Notes: generated from the letters alone by a model not told the origin. A DNA stretch of 64,000 nt from Diplodia intermedia (GCA_021495925.1 JAKEKT010000033.1:186001-250000); one strand, 5' to 3'; positions 9,529 to 22,394 are shown, numbered from the stretch's first letter. Numbers and translations: made by a program.

Positions 9529-12500
9529 ATGTCGTCTGACTGGTGGGATGACTTCTTCAACAACCTGGCCACGGACCTCGCTCCGTTGATCTCACTCTTC
9601 GGTGAATCTCCCACGAAACAGTTTCTTAGCGAAAGCACATCTGCGATCGACATCTTCATCTTCGCCATGGCCCCACTCGGTATCATCACCACGATTGTAT
9701 CCGCAATTCGCGTCGGTGGTAGCGCATCCCTTCGCGCATTCATCGGTCGGGCACAAGAGGGAGGTGGCAATATTGAGGCCGAGCTGTGTTCTTCCACCAG
9801 CCGCGATGTTTGCGAAATGTACAACAATGGCGGTATAGCGCGCGTCTTCGGTCGACCCAAAATCCTTGAGATTGTGCATGACCCCGATGCGGACAACGAA
9901 GACTTCTACGGCACCGATAAGAAAGAAGCAAGCGCCGGAATCCACACCTTCCAACAATACATTAGAAGCTGTCGTGGGAAGGAGGAGTGGGAAGAGACAT
10001 CGGGTCAGAATGCTCCAGACTTGCCGGAAGGGGAAGAGACGGATGTCGAGTCGCGTCACTCATACACGGATTCCGAGTCGCGTCGCTCTTCCACGAATTC
10101 TAGACAACAAGACTTGGCACCTCATCCAAACTTGTCCTTGAATGTCGGAATCAAGAAGCGTTCACCAATCGTTTTCTTCTTAGCTGCCATCTCGGGCTTC
10201 CTGATTCAGTCTGGTGTCCTGATATTTGCTGGCCTATCAGTCTTTACATTTCGCAAGAAGTTCGAGAGGGACGACAAGCCGGTGGACGTCTATGCCTTTC
10301 CATTTACCTTTGTTGGCACGATACTACTGTGCTTCGGTACAGGAATGTGTGGCCACATAGTGGAGAGGAGCACGAAAGAGCGGATCTTTCAAAGAAGATC
10401 CGAATTCAGCCGAATCGACAAGTTATGGATCAAGCTTGGCAATCTCATCAAGAGGAGGCCTCCATACGTGGAGAAAAAAGTCAGCAGAAGTCGCTTGTTA
10501 TGGATCCAGCCTGGCAATCAAGTCATCGGCGACCAAGTTTTCGACCCTTTCGCGTATAGCGAGGCGCCTCAGAGTGTGCTTTCAGAGTATGTCACTTCTT
10601 GGAAGCCACTTGGTGAGGAAGGTAGACGGCTACAAAAAGAAAACGGTCAGCTGGTTTGGATTTTTGGTCCGCTCACTGTATTCGGATTTATACTCCAATT
10701 TATCGGCCTGGGAGCATTACATTCCACTATCTCGATTGCACAACTGGGTGCAACACTCCTCGTGAGCATCGTTCGTTCAATGCTCCGGACAGAGCGGCTC
10801 AACGAAGAGGAAAACAGCATGGGAAACAACCCGGACCTTTTCCAAGGACATGAACTGGATTGGCTTGCATTGGAGCTGAACAAAGAGAGCTTGGAGGAAG
10901 AGCTTTTGACTAAGCAGTCGCGTGGGCAGTCAAGACGTGGAAAAGCTCAGCAGATAGGCGGAGAAGTGGGAGAGTTGGCCCCTCAGCATGCCAAAGAAGA
11001 CTTCACCTTCATCTGGAAAGTTATGAGCAGTCCATTTGATGGCCAGGCCGATGATGATCATCATATTTCAACAGAAGAGAACCACAACGTGGCAACCAAC
11101 CCTACCAGATCCGTCTATGATAACAAACGGGAACAAATAGTCATACTTCAGGCCTCATCAGAAGCTGGCCCGACCACGACTCTACATCAGCGGCTTGCAA
11201 GCATGCAAAACAAAAAAGAAACAAAATCCCCGCGTCTGGTTCCACGGATATTCCTGTCTCGGTCAAGGCTTGCACGCATGACTGGTGTCGAGACAACAAC
11301 CTCAGCATCACGAAATAGTAGCCAATGGCCGGAAGATTTAGTTTGTGCTAGGAGTCTCGCTGAGGCTCTAGCAAATGCGATTCAGAAGGCAGCAGACGCT
11401 CTTTCCAGCGATTTTACCGCGCCACCGGTGCTTGCCGATGAATGGACTACCGCAACGGCTATCTCCGTAGCCGTTCACTGTGCGGTTTCGGTTGCGGTAC
11501 CTTACCCGAGCCGACAAGATGCCAAGCAAAAACCCGAAAGGGATGACGTTTACATTTTGTTGACTCGTAGTGTTGCCAAAGAGGGCCAACCAGGTGGCTC
11601 GTGGAAGGCCGATTGCTCCCAGATTGAGGCCATACTCAGCTTGTGGCTGTGGTCTTATAGATCACAGGTTCGTTCCATCAAAGATGTCCAAATAGATGAG
11701 AAAGATATCAATACCCGAGAAGCGAAGGCTGAAGAGCAATCTGACCGTCTACTCTCCATCACGCGGGCCGATGCCGACGAAACTTCCAATACCAATCTTG
11801 GAATTAAGTTTTGGCGGTCGACCCTCAAGCCCTGGCTTGGAGACCTTGATACAAAAGTCCACGATGTTCGACTCAAGTTTCCACTTGCATCTGGGTTTGA
11901 TCCATCTTCTCTGTGGCGCAGTGACTTCAAGTTGAGCTCTGACCAGGAAGTCACACAGCAAGAGAAACAGACAAGTCGTCATTTTCTGTCCCCATTGAAT
12001 GGAATGCAACAGATCTATGATTCAGACCGTTGGATCTTTGGGTGGGACGGACTGATCAATCTAGAGCGACAAGAGGGCCAAAACAGTCAGAAGCTGGACG
12101 CCTTGGCAATGCGCACCAATCATCCTCTCCCAAAGATGCTCGCTCAGGAGATTTACATCAAGCTTCTCAGGCCTCTGTTGAGTATCGTCAAGGATATTGG
12201 CGGCGAGACCAGAATTGTGAAAGGGCGGCACAGTTTCTACTTGGTCAATGACAATATCACCGAAATCCTCAAGGCTTTCACTAACGCTGGACTCGGTTCT
12301 GAAAATGACGCCAAAGCCTGCATCATGCCAGTCATACATCGGGAGGGCCTTCTGCCTGCTGTTCATACGGTAGCAAAAGCAAGAGACATAGGGGAGTACT
12401 ATAGAGATGGTGCTCTGAGAAAAGCCGAGGAAGTGTTGCGATGGGCTCGAGACATATCCATGCAATCGTGGAAGACTGAGCCACAAGAGCCGAACCGCAC

Positions 12501-14224
12501 AGATCAAACTCTCTCGAAACCCCAGCAGTCAGCTAAGCGAGAAACTAACTCCGAAAGAGAGGTGCGGCTCTGTATACTAAGCCTTTGCGAGCTCTACCGT
12601 TGGGCTCTGTTCAAGAAGGACAACAGTTCCAAGCAGATAAAATTTGGTGCGCAGGGCATCAAAGAAATGTTGGATCTGCATAAAGTCCTACCTTGTGGAT
12701 TATCCAGAACCCTTATTGCCTATGGGCACGTTGCTGTCCAAGCATTAAGAGAGTATGGCACCAGTCCGACTATGGCAGGGCTTTCTACGGAGCTAAAGGA
12801 CTTGATTCTATCGATAAGCCTAGCTCAAAACAGCGAAGATACGGACAACGAAGGAGCCCAGCATGGTGTTCCAAATCAACGCAATGAACAAACCCAAGAA
12901 GACGATACGACGGATGATTTCTTTGCGGCTCTCAAGAAACGCGATCTCAGCAAGGCTTTGTTTTAACTCCGCACTCCATCTGCCATCCAGGTAGATCAAC
13001 AAGGACGATCTACTCTATCATGGGCAGCAGCGAATGGGTGGTATGTCGTTGTTAAAAGCTTGGTTGAGCTTGGTGCTGTCGTCAGGCAGATAGACACATC
13101 CGCAAGGACTCCACTTCACTTCGCTGCTTCGTCCGGGAACCTCGATCTTTGCGAATATCTCGTAGATCGAGGTGCCGACATCGGCGCTCAAGATGCCAAA
13201 AATCGCACACCTTTATACTATGCGCTTGATTGTGAAAACACAACAGTCTTAGACTTTCTCATACAGAATGGCGCAAAGGTCAACGTTGACAAAGACGGAC
13301 AGTCTCCGCTATGTCACATTGCTCGGCTTGGAAACGTGGAAGCAGCCCAGTGCTTGCTGAAGTATGGGGCATTTCTGCGAGATGGCTCTGGGTCCGAGAC
13401 ATCGCCTTTGTGCATCGCCGTCTACTACGAGAAAATCGACATGGTCAGGATATTTCTCAAGGCTGGGGCAAATCCCAACTGCCACGAAGCTTTCACCAGT
13501 GATGCAGAATATGATGAACGACAAATGGAGAACCGAAAAGAACACGAGCTCGTTGAATCCGAAGATGCATTTGGTATATACCGCTATATCCTTGAATCGC
13601 CACTGGAAATCGCCGTATGTAGGGACTCTACCGAAGTGGTCAACGAACTCCTCCAACATGGCGCGAATCCTCGCGTTGCATTTCAAGGCAGGTACATGAT
13701 CAGGAGCAAAGGGATTTTTCAGCTTCTTTGCAAAAAGATAAGGGGATCGAAGATAAGTGTCGGCGTTGGAAATGATTGGGAAATAATTCTGGAGAAAGCA
13801 GTAGAAGTCGACGCTCCCGAAGAACTTGAGTGGGCATTGAAAGATGAAAAAAGTCGACAAGCCAAGCACCGTCCTACTATTCAGTGCCATGGATGAAGAT
13901 CGCGAAGCCTGTTTGGAGGTGCTACTGAAGTGTCGAAAGGTGGATGTGAATTCCGTACAGAAGTACATGAACCGAACACCACTAACTTACGCGGTGGACC
14001 GGGGGAAAGAGAAAATGGTCAATATCTTATTGGCTTGTCCACGCGTCGATATCGATACGCCGGGCGGATTTGGCCGTACACCAGCGGATTACGCTGCCGA
14101 AGAAGGGAGAGAAGCAATCCTCGAGCTTCTCAATCAAGAGCGACAGCGCCGGAGCAAAGTCGCAGCGGAGTCTGCCAAGGCGTCTGCAGATGATATTGGG
14201 TCTTCGGAGGTGCAGGACGAGTGA
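9529..14224 (+). pseudogene. Membrane-anchored ankyrin-repeat protein, interrupted by one stop and one frameshift
   Basis: The first part (9529-12966) encodes about 1,145 residues. Near the N-terminus lie the conserved block WWDDFFNNLATDLAPLISLF and a hydrophobic helix, followed by VGGSASLRAFIGRAQEGGG and further membrane helices near residues 215-265 and 380-420. This is the architecture of a common fungal ankyrin family of unknown role. Immediately after KKRDLSKALF comes TAA (12964-12966). The same frame then continues without loss into ankyrin repeats (STLSWAAANGW, TPLHFAASSGNLDLCEYL, TPLYYALDCEN) up to 13896. At about 13845-13850 a run of six A shifts the frame, and the last repeats (TPLTYAVDRGKEKMVNIL, RTPADYAAEEGREAI) continue in the next frame to 14224. 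I call it a pseudogene. A sequencing error at the A-run or stop readthrough cannot be excluded. Confidence 0.75.
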
Positions 14225-14436
14225 CAAAGAGCGGGAAGCATGAGTGGAAAAGTAAGGCATTATTATCGACAAAACTTTCGTTATTTCGACACTACTAGTA
14301 CGCAAAGAGAGGATCAATCTCTTCTCATCAAAAAAACATATCCATAACAGCGTGACTGATCTCCAAACCGTCTCTCTTTTCCACCATCCTCCACAGTCTC
14401 AACTCCTCCCTTCCCCATCTTCCCCCACCCGAGGTC

Positions 14437-16102
14437 TCAAGCCTTCTCATCGCCAATGGGCGCATTCGCCTCCTGCATCACAAGCTCATCGTCCAACGCG
14501 AACGCCTTGTCGCCGAACGCGGTCGCAATCTCCTCGAGGGTGTGGTTCGCGGTCTCGACGTACGTCCACTTGGCCAGACCGGCGGAGAAGAGACAGAAGC
14601 CGGCGATGATGACGTAGTAGTAGCCGTTGATGCCGGCGAAGGCGTCGGGCGAGGACATGCCGATGATGAAGTTGAAGGTCCAGTTGCTGCAGGTGGCGAG
14701 GGCCATGCCCTTGCTGCGGCTGCGCAGCGGGAAGATCTCGGCCGGCAGCAGCCACGGGATGGGGCCCCAGGTGAAGCCGTAGACGATGTTGTACAGCATG
14801 ACGAAGGCGTACAGGCCGTTGGCCTTTGTGACGATGGGCAGGTTGGCCTCGGTGAAGGCGCACACGATGGACAGCATGATGGCCATGACGACGCCGCCGA
14901 GCATGAGCAGCGGCCGCCGGCCCCAGCGGTCGGCCAGCCACCACGCCGAGATGGTCGCGGCCACGTACGGGACCGAGTTGGCGGCCGTGTAGAGCAGCGA
15001 CTTCTCGTCGCTGAAGCCGGCGCCCGCGAGCACCGATGGCAGGTAGAAGGACACGACGTTGATGCCGTTGAGCTGGGCGAAGGCCTGCACGGTGATGCCG
15101 ACGAAGGTGCGCTTCTTGTAGCGGGTGAACATCTCGATCCAGCTGCACTGGCCGAGCGAGGCTTCGTAGCGCACGGCCTCCTGGACCTCGAGGAAGACGT
15201 GCTGGACGTGCTGGTCGTTGATGTTGCCGTTGGAGTGCAGGTCGGCGAGCGTCTGCAGCGCCTCCTCGGTGAAGTTGTTGCGGGCGAGCCAGCGCGGCGT
15301 CTCGGGCAGGAAGAAGGACATGGCGAAGAGAACGAAGGCGATGCCCATCTGCACAAAGTACGGGCCCTGCCACGACACGTTGCTGGGCAGCGCGAAGTAG
15401 AATCCATAGTCGACCCAGCACGATAGCGCGTAGCCTCCGATCAAGAACGTGTATTCAATGCCGACCATCAGACCGCGTCGATGCGGCGCCGCGATTTCGG
15501 TTTGGATGATGGGGACGGTCATGGAGAGGAAGCCGACGGCGACGCCCTGGAGCGTGCGGCCCGCGATGAAGGTGGCCAGGTTGGGCGCGAAGCCCTGGAT
15601 GAAGGCGCAAACAAAGTAGATGAAGGCGCCGATGCGCACGCACTTCTTCCTGCCGATGATGTCGCCCAGGCGGCCTGCGACCAGCGAGCCGATGGCTGCC
15701 GAGGCCTGCAGGCAGGCGACTGTGATGCCGGTGATGGAGGGGTTGACGTTGCCGTGGATGCCGTCCGCGCCGCCGTGTTCCGAGAAGAAGCGCTTGACGA
15801 AGACCGGGTTCACCAGCAGACCGGCCATGATACCTGGGCATTGAAGTCAGCAACCAACATTTCCGATCAGAGCCTGCCATCACTGTCGTACCTTGATCGT
15901 AACCGAACAGCGCATCTCCCAAGCTGCCAAAGGCGCAAGTCATCCACAAAAGGGGCTTGCCCACAAACGGATACCGCGGCTTGTAGGACTTGGGCTTCAG
16001 CGTGCGCTCCAGCCAGCTAGGCTGCACCATGGGGACGATGGGCTGGCTCGTAGCCGGCACCGCCGACACGGTGGGCTTTTCGACGTTCTCGGTGATAGTC
16101 AT
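14437..16102 (-). CDS. MFS sugar transporter (hexose/lactose-permease type)
   Basis: Two exons (complement 15892-16102 and 14437-15833, intron 58 bases) give 535 residues with about 12 membrane helices. It is a proton-coupled sugar porter of the plasma membrane. Sugar-porter signatures are ALFGYDQGIMAGLL in helix 1, GRLGDIIGRKK in loop 2-3, PETPRWLARNN before the central loop, QLNGINVVSFYLPS in helix 7, DRWGRRPLLMLGG in loop 8-9 and PAEIFPLRSRSKG near helix 11. The substrate cannot be fixed from sequence. It is the first of four genes pointing left (transporter, Zn2Cys6 regulator, polyol dehydrogenase, amidohydrolase), so a sugar or sugar-derived alcohol is a reasonable guess. The short acidic tail lacks a signal. 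Confidence 0.9.
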
Positions 16103-16577
16103 GATGGGATGACAGACGAGGAGAAGGTGCTCGTCGATGAGCTGCGGAAGAGAGGAGATGAGGAGGCTGCAGATGAAGAAGAGGACCTGGGGATTGCGGG
16201 GACGATGGCCTGATATATGCTCAGATCACTTCAGAGCCCAAACCAAGCCCATCTTGCGGGATCCCCATGGGGAGTCAAGCGTCCATCGTCTGTGTGGAGT
16301 TCCGCCGGCGGCGACCGCCGTTTCCAAACGCTTCCGGCGGAAGGACGAGAAGGCAAAAAGAACCGGCGCCGCGCCTACTCTTTGCCAAGCATGATTAGGG
16401 TTCCCGTCCAAGAGAGTCGACCAATGGCCTTCAAGCTCTAGTGGCAGTTTCCGCTCGCATACACTCGCATAGCAGAGGCCAGTGGGCACTAGAATCCGAA
16501 ATTCTCGCCTTCACTTGATGAGAGAGGTGACGATTCAGCAGCAGTGGGCCGTTTGGTGGTACTTGAGGAAAGCAGCG

Positions 16578-19422
16578 CTATGGCCAGTCCGCAACCGAAC
16601 TCCAGATCCAGTACAGATCTTTTTCCCCGTGCAAAGCGGTCCCAAGCGGGGACCCCATGGCGCTATACCCACCCGGGTCGCGGTGAGACGAGGCGTTGTT
16701 GCCGTCGAAGTCGCCCTGCATTAGGTCCTGGCGACCGCCAGCCTGGCCCATCTGCGACGCCGCCGAACTCAACGACTCGGCCCTCGTGGCACTGGTCGGC
16801 AGCACTGTTCCTGCAGTGGTAAGCTAACCTGATCACTCGCATACCCGGCGCCCCAGCAGGGATCGGGAATTATTGGCACGGCACACACGTACCTCGCTGC
16901 ACCGATGCCAGACCGCCATTGAGCCTGGCCGCCTCGCGCAGGTGCTCGGCCTGGGCATCGCCCACCATCATCCCGGCGGACACGGCATCGACGGCGCTCG
17001 CCGGGATGTCGAGCGGGAGCCTCAACGCGTCCTCGACCGTTCGCGACCGCCCTAGCGCCGACAGGTTGTTCAGCGCCGCGTCCTGCTGATGCTCCGCCGC
17101 CCACTGCCCGCCCCCCGCGCCCTGCCCCAGCCCCCGCTCGTGTCCCTCCCCTCCCCCGCCCACCGCCGCCGCCGCCGCTGCCGGCGGCAGCCCGACGACC
17201 GACGTCAGCATAGCCTCGGCCTCGCGATTCAGCAGCACGCGGATCACATCCTGCAGGATGACGCTGCTCTGCATGGGCAGCTTGGACCGGTAGCCAAGCA
17301 GCTCCTGCAGGCGATAAATACGCGTGATGTTGCGCTTGGCCTCCTGCGCGCGGTCCGACAGCGGGTCCGACAGCGCGCACACGACCATCACGATGGCCGC
17401 GTTGAAGAGGTTGATGGCCATGAAGGCCACGAGGTGCGTTTCCGTCGCCAGCTGCGCCAGGTTGGGCAGCTCCGTCACGCGCGACGTGCGCACCGCCGCG
17501 TTCCACCACGTCTCCGAGTTGAAGCTGCCGGGCATCACCATGGATTGCGGCGTGTCTGCGTGGTGGGCCGAGGTGGGCGTGGAGCCTTGCAGGTTCACCG
17601 GCAGCACGCGCGTGAGGAAGTTCACTTGCTGCGCGAAGAAGGGGCGGTGGAGGACGATTACGATGTTGTCGTAGGTCAGCTGGAGCGATAGCGCCTGCAG
17701 CCGGTGCGCGCGGGCCTCGGCGAGTGTGTCCACGCGCGTGTCCGTGTTGAGGTCGAGCACAAGGTGCGCGGGGAGGCGCTGGTGCCAGTCGCGCAGCTGC
17801 TGGTCGATGTCGGCGACTACTGCGGAGCGGTCGCGCTGGGAAGAGACGGCGGCCTCGCCTCCCCGGGTACCGAAGACGGCTTCGATCATGGGGGAGGCGA
17901 TTTGGTAGAGCGTGTTGAGCTCGCGCTGGTAGGCCGAGTAGAGGATGAAGGGGTTGCTGCCGCCGTCGTTGGCGTTGTATCTGAACGTCGGGTTCTCGAG
18001 CATGTCGACAGGCATCGAGACGTTGCAGTCTTTTTCGTTGATGCCCAGCGGCCGGCCATAGGTGATTGAAGCGAACCTGTGCACATTCAGCAAGGTCGAA
18101 ATAAAGCCAGACGCTAGGGGACAATCACTTACCGGTCCCAGGTGTAGATGGTCCACCACACGCGCTTGCGCTCCTCGATCTCGTTCGGATCGCCCCGAGA
18201 CGACTCCCGATGCAACCGCAGCGCCTGGGCCATCTTGATGCTTGCCCCCAGCAGCGCAAACGACACGTTGGGCTTGCCGTGATACACGCCGTACGAGCCC
18301 AGCAGGATGCACACCTGCACCGACGTCAGCGACGACGAGTCCATCAGGTCGAACAGCCGCAGCTCCGTCTGGCGCAGCAGCTCGGCGCTCCAGCCGCGGA
18401 AGTCCTCGCCGGGAAAGGCCTCGTCCTCGACGGCATTCTTCTGCGAGCGGTACCACGCCCCGAGGCCGACGACGATGGTGAGCAGAGTCAGGAACCCCTT
18501 TTGGGAGGGCGAGGCGAAGCCGTCCGCGACGCTGTCGTACTCCTTGCGGAACAGCGGCTCGTAGATGACCAGCGAGAACCAGTGCACGCGCTCGAAGTAC
18601 TCTTCCAGCAGGAACTCGACGACGGGCCGCGCGGGCAGCGAGTAGCCGAGGATGGCGGAGATGGGGCGGACGTCGCGAGGGGTCGCGGTGATGGCGGGAT
18701 GGGCGAGGGCGCCGCTGCGCTCGAGGTTTTCTCCGTCCGGGATGGCCGAGGTGACCCTCAGGTCCATGTCCCGGCTCCCCAGCTGGAATATCTACGTTTC
18801 GACCATCAGCCGGGCCCCGGGCCAGCTTGAGAACGGAGAGGATTACCCTGCGGGTGATGCCCATGGTCGAATCGGCCTCGCCATAGTCGTCGACCTGCTG
18901 CGACACCTCATGGCTGGCCGACGCTGGCGTCCGCACTGTCTGGTCCGCCTCGGGCACATCGCGAGTACTGGGGGGACACGCGGACGCGGCCGTGGTGCCG
19001 GCGATGCTCGGAGGGCGGGCGTCGACCGAGGCGGTGGTCTCTGCACGCTGCTCGCGCGGCGGACGAGGGGTGCTCGAGCTAGTCGACAGCTTCTGCCGCC
19101 TGGTCCACCATCAACGACGGTTTACGCCACATGGGATCGCTGCTGCACTTACTTGGCGCGTGGGCGCGTGGAACCAGAGTCGGAGACGCACTCGGCCTCG
19201 GCCCGGACGCACAGCGTGCATGGCCGGAAGAGATCGCACTTGGCGCGGACGGTCGTCAGCGAAACGGAGCGGAGGGGGGCACGAAATGCGGGGCGGGAGG
19301 ATGTCACACACGCGGCTCTTGTGGCGGCGGCAGCGTTGGCACGCCTTGCTGACCTTTCCGGCGGAGGACATCTGGGGCGGGTGATTTGGTGGTGGGACAG
19401 CAGCTGCTGCGCCCGTCTCCAT
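16578..19422 (-). CDS. Zn2Cys6 transcription factor with fungal_trans domain
   Basis: Six exons (complement 19312-19422, 19153-19238, 18847-19099, 18133-18782, 16893-18076, 16578-16810) keep frame and give 838 residues. The zinc cluster spans intron 1: ACQRCRRHKSR then CDLFRPCTLCVRAEAEC, a perfect C-x2-C-x6-C-x5-C-x2-C-x6-C. A Ser/Pro/Arg linker follows, then the middle-homology region with RVWWTIYTWDRFASITYGRP and LQALSLQLTYDNIVIVLHRP. The C-terminus has an Ala/Gly-rich tract near 17100-17190 of the window. The protein is a nuclear activator or repressor, presumably of neighbouring sugar/polyol genes. The start at 19422 is chosen as the nearest ATG giving a compact N-terminus; an ATG at 19371 is also possible. 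Confidence 0.87.
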
Positions 19423-19810
19423 TTTGGCAGGCGGAATGCTACGAGCTGCCGGCGCGTCGTTCGAGGGGCAAGGGTATTTAGCTGGCCGATCCCGCGGGAC
19501 CGCCGGACTCCCCGCCGGCGAAAATTGCTGACACAACCGCCGTCAGCCAAGCTCAACGGCGTGTCCGCTAGCCAGTTCGCGACCACGACTCCGCGCACTC
19601 CGCGCTTTCCCCGCCTTCTCCAGCCTTACTTGGGGCTCGTGACTCGGTTGAGCGGAGCCATACCGTGGCGTGTCTCGGTACTTGACACCCTCCAGTGCCG
19701 TTCGGTACCCAATCACATGCAAGTGCCGTCCGTTTGGATAACGGTCAGCTGCATGAAGATCACACGCAGACCGCGGACCCGGCGAAGTGTCGAATTATCC
19801 GGAGTCGACC

Positions 19811-19936
19811 AACGTCGCGGGGTTTTGCGTCGAGCCAATAGAGTATTGATCCGACCCCGTTACTCATCGCCGAGGAAATACATGATTGGCTTGACGCAAA
19901 ATCCCGTGTTGACGCAAAACTCCGCCCGCGACGTTG
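19811..19936. repeat. Nested inverted repeat in the regulator's promoter region
   Basis: Inner arms: GGGGTTTTGCGTCGAGCCAAT (about 19818-19838) against ATTGGCTTGACGCAAAATCCC (19885-19905). Outer arms: AACGTCGCGGGGTTTTGCGT (19811-19830) against TTGACGCAAAACTCC plus GCCCGCGACGTT (19909-19936). The motif TTGACGCAAAA occurs twice in tandem on the right and once inverted on the left. It could be a small foldback MITE or a regulator-binding array about 400 bases upstream of the Zn2Cys6 gene. Confidence 0.65.
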
Positions 19937-20024
19937 TGTTATACATGCATGGATTACAACTACTCTATAAACATCTATACTCTAATAGACGAAGTACCAT
20001 GAATTTTTCCCCTGTTCCAAGTCC

Positions 20025-21297
20025 TCACAACCGACTTGACGCATCCGCAGCCTTGACTCCGGGCCCGTAGATCACCGATTTAATCCCCTCCCTCTTGGCG
20101 ACGCCCTGGAACGCCTTCTCCGCCTCCTCGAACGCATACCGATGCGTGACCAGCTCCGCCACACTAACCGCGCCCCTGCCGACGAGATCAATCGCCAACG
20201 AGTAATCCCCCGGGCCGTACCGAAAGCTCCCCTTGAAGTTAACCTCCTTATCGCATACCAACCCGATCGGGAACATCACCTGCGAGTTCCCCAACCCGGC
20301 CTGCACGAAAGTCCCGCCGCGCTTCAACGCGCCGACACCTTCGTTGATGCACGACTGCACCCCGGTCGCCTCGATGACCACATCGAACCCCTCCTCATCC
20401 ACGCCCTCCGTCTCCCGGACGATCCTCTCCGCCAACCCCTCCTCGCCGGGCTTGATAACGGCCGTCTGCACCCCGCCCTTGACATAGTCCTTCGCGAACC
20501 CCAGCCGCGGCTCGTTGATATCCGCGACCGCGACGACGCCGGCGCCGAACGCGCGCGCCACCGCACAGACCAGCAGGCCGATGGGCCCGGCGCCGAACAC
20601 GAGCACCTTGACGCCGGGCTTGAGGCCGGCGAGGCGGGAGCAGTGGACGGCGACGCTCAGCGGCTCGACGAGCGCGCCCTCCTCGAACGTCATGCCGGCG
20701 GGCAGCCGGAAGCAGCACTCCTCGGGCAGCACGTACGTCGCCGCCAGCGTGCCGTCGTGCGGCGGCGTCGCCGCGAACTTCATGGCCGCGCACAGGTTGT
20801 AGCGCCCCGCCCGGCAGTGCGTGCACGTCGTGCACGACACGCCCGGCTCCAGCGCCACCGCGTCGCCCGCCGCCAGCGTGCTGACGAGCGGCCCCGTCGC
20901 GAGCACCACGCCCGCCGACTCGTGCCCGAGGATGAGCGGTGATGTGACTTCGTATGGCCCGACGCGCCCGTGTTGCCAGTAGTGGACCTGCGCGTTTTTC
21001 TCGTGTCAGCGAGGGGATGGCCGGGGGTGTGAGGGGAGGGGAGAAGCGTACGTCGGAGCCGCAGATGCCGGTTGCTACGACGCGGATGAGGACGTCTCTG
21101 CCGGTGACTTCGGTGGGGACGGGGCGCTGTTCGTAGTAGAATTCGCCGCCGGGTTTGAGGACGAAGGCATCGTTAACCTGTTGGACGGGGGGAAAGAAGA
21201 CTGTCAGTTCTGTGTGGTTTTCGAGTTTTCTCGCGGTCGTACGAGCGGGAGCGTGTACCTGCGGGGTCTCGGTCGCGTTGACAATGTTGGACGTCAT
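20025..21297 (-). CDS. Zinc-containing medium-chain polyol dehydrogenase (sorbitol/xylitol/arabinitol type)
   Basis: Three exons (complement 21259-21297, 21052-21177, 20025-20987) give 375 residues. It oxidises a secondary alcohol of a polyol with NAD+. Visible are the catalytic zinc site ATGICGSDVHYW and LILGHESAG, the four-Cys structural zinc lobe CTTCTHCRAGRYNLC, the Rossmann motif VFGAGPIGLL, and Asp at the end of the second strand (VVAVADINEPR), which favours NAD over NADP. VEPLSVAVHCSR is typical of sorbitol and xylitol dehydrogenases. Exon 1 and the 81-base intron (in frame) are the least certain part: reading through adds 27 residues unlike the family. It lies in a co-oriented block with a sugar transporter and a regulator, so a role in sugar-alcohol use is likely. 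Confidence 0.88.
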
Positions 21298-22097
21298 TTT
21301 GGAGGGGATTGGGCGTCGGGCTTTGCTGCTGCTGTTGCTCGAGCTGGGCGCTGCCGCCGTTTACATATGCTTGCTGGGAGCTATTATCGATAGCGATCGG
21401 ATATCAAGCTAGTAAGCTAGCAATGAGCTTGTGCGAGCTTAAGGAGCTCTCTCAGCAAACCCCCGCCGTCAACCTCCGCCGGTGACGTGGAGGGGCTCCC
21501 ATGCCGCCGGGTGCATGTCGATGGTGGTTGCTTTTTCCGGCGGAAGCTCAACGTTAAGGCCCGCTGCAAAGGCCCCCTGCAAAGCTCCGCCGGAGTCTTG
21601 GCCCTTGGCTGGCGGGGAACCCCGCATACGCTAGGCGCTTTTTTTTCGCCGAAGCCAACAGGCACGGACTGCGGCGGCAGCTGGCCACATGCACGTCAAC
21701 GTCTCCGATCTACCGACCGGTACTTTCCAGATCGTAACGTTTCGTTCCAGCTTGGCTTACGCAACCAGCACGGAGTGAGCGGATTGTCTGGCACTCTTGC
21801 TCTCCGTTGACTCTACCGCCGAGCCTATCAGAATAACGGACACCCTGCCGGTGGGGAAACCGCTGCATCGGCCTGGAAATGATCCATTTCTCGAGCACTG
21901 GCTGCACCGTTCCGACCAAATGCCCAGCTATGGCGGACGTGAGCCATGAGGCGTATCGTCCAAGTTTACCGGAATTTATTATCGATCCGAGTCGTCCATC
22001 CTTGCCTAGTCACCCTGAACACCGTATCGTGGAGATTGGCAGCAGCTGCGTTGACACTCTGGGCGCCCTAGCACTGTCATGGACAGCATCGGTCCCA

Positions 22098-22131
22098 GAT
22101 AAGGGTAAATAAGGGTAAATATAAGGGTAAA
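22098..22131. repeat. Short tandem repeat, unit AAGGGTAAAT
   Basis: Three to four near-perfect copies of a 10-12 base unit containing GGGTAA occur between the dehydrogenase start and the amidohydrolase 3' end. The rest of the 21298-22394 interval shows nothing recognisable. Confidence 0.7.
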
Positions 22132-22394
22132 TGAGAGGAATTGGTTCAAAAGGTGGTCGAATCCCATCTCAAAGTCACTTTCCCCAGGACACTGTGGCCA
22201 CTCGCAGGCCCGAGGAGAGGACACATCCATGCCTCGTAGGACCGATTGCACAACTCCGATATCCTTGTAAGTCTTGATTACATAATACAGACTGTCTATT
22301 CGACCATCACTTCGTCTCAATAGATACCCACCCTATTACATTCACCGGATCTCGTCGACCCACCCGTCACCCCCCATGTCACCCATCTCCACGT

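Noticed and set aside
12868..12990. In-phase 123-base intron to bypass the ankyrin stop
   Set aside because: Its donor GTTCCA is poor, and it would delete the FFAALKKRDLSKAL segment that looks like the natural lead-in to the repeats.
14478..15426. Long open frames on several phases antisense and parallel to the sugar transporter (similar cases over the polyol dehydrogenase, ALDH, DHDPS and ProDH genes)
   Set aside because: They are shadows of GC-rich codons: Arg/Ala/Pro-rich readings with no motifs, while the opposite frame shows complete family signatures.
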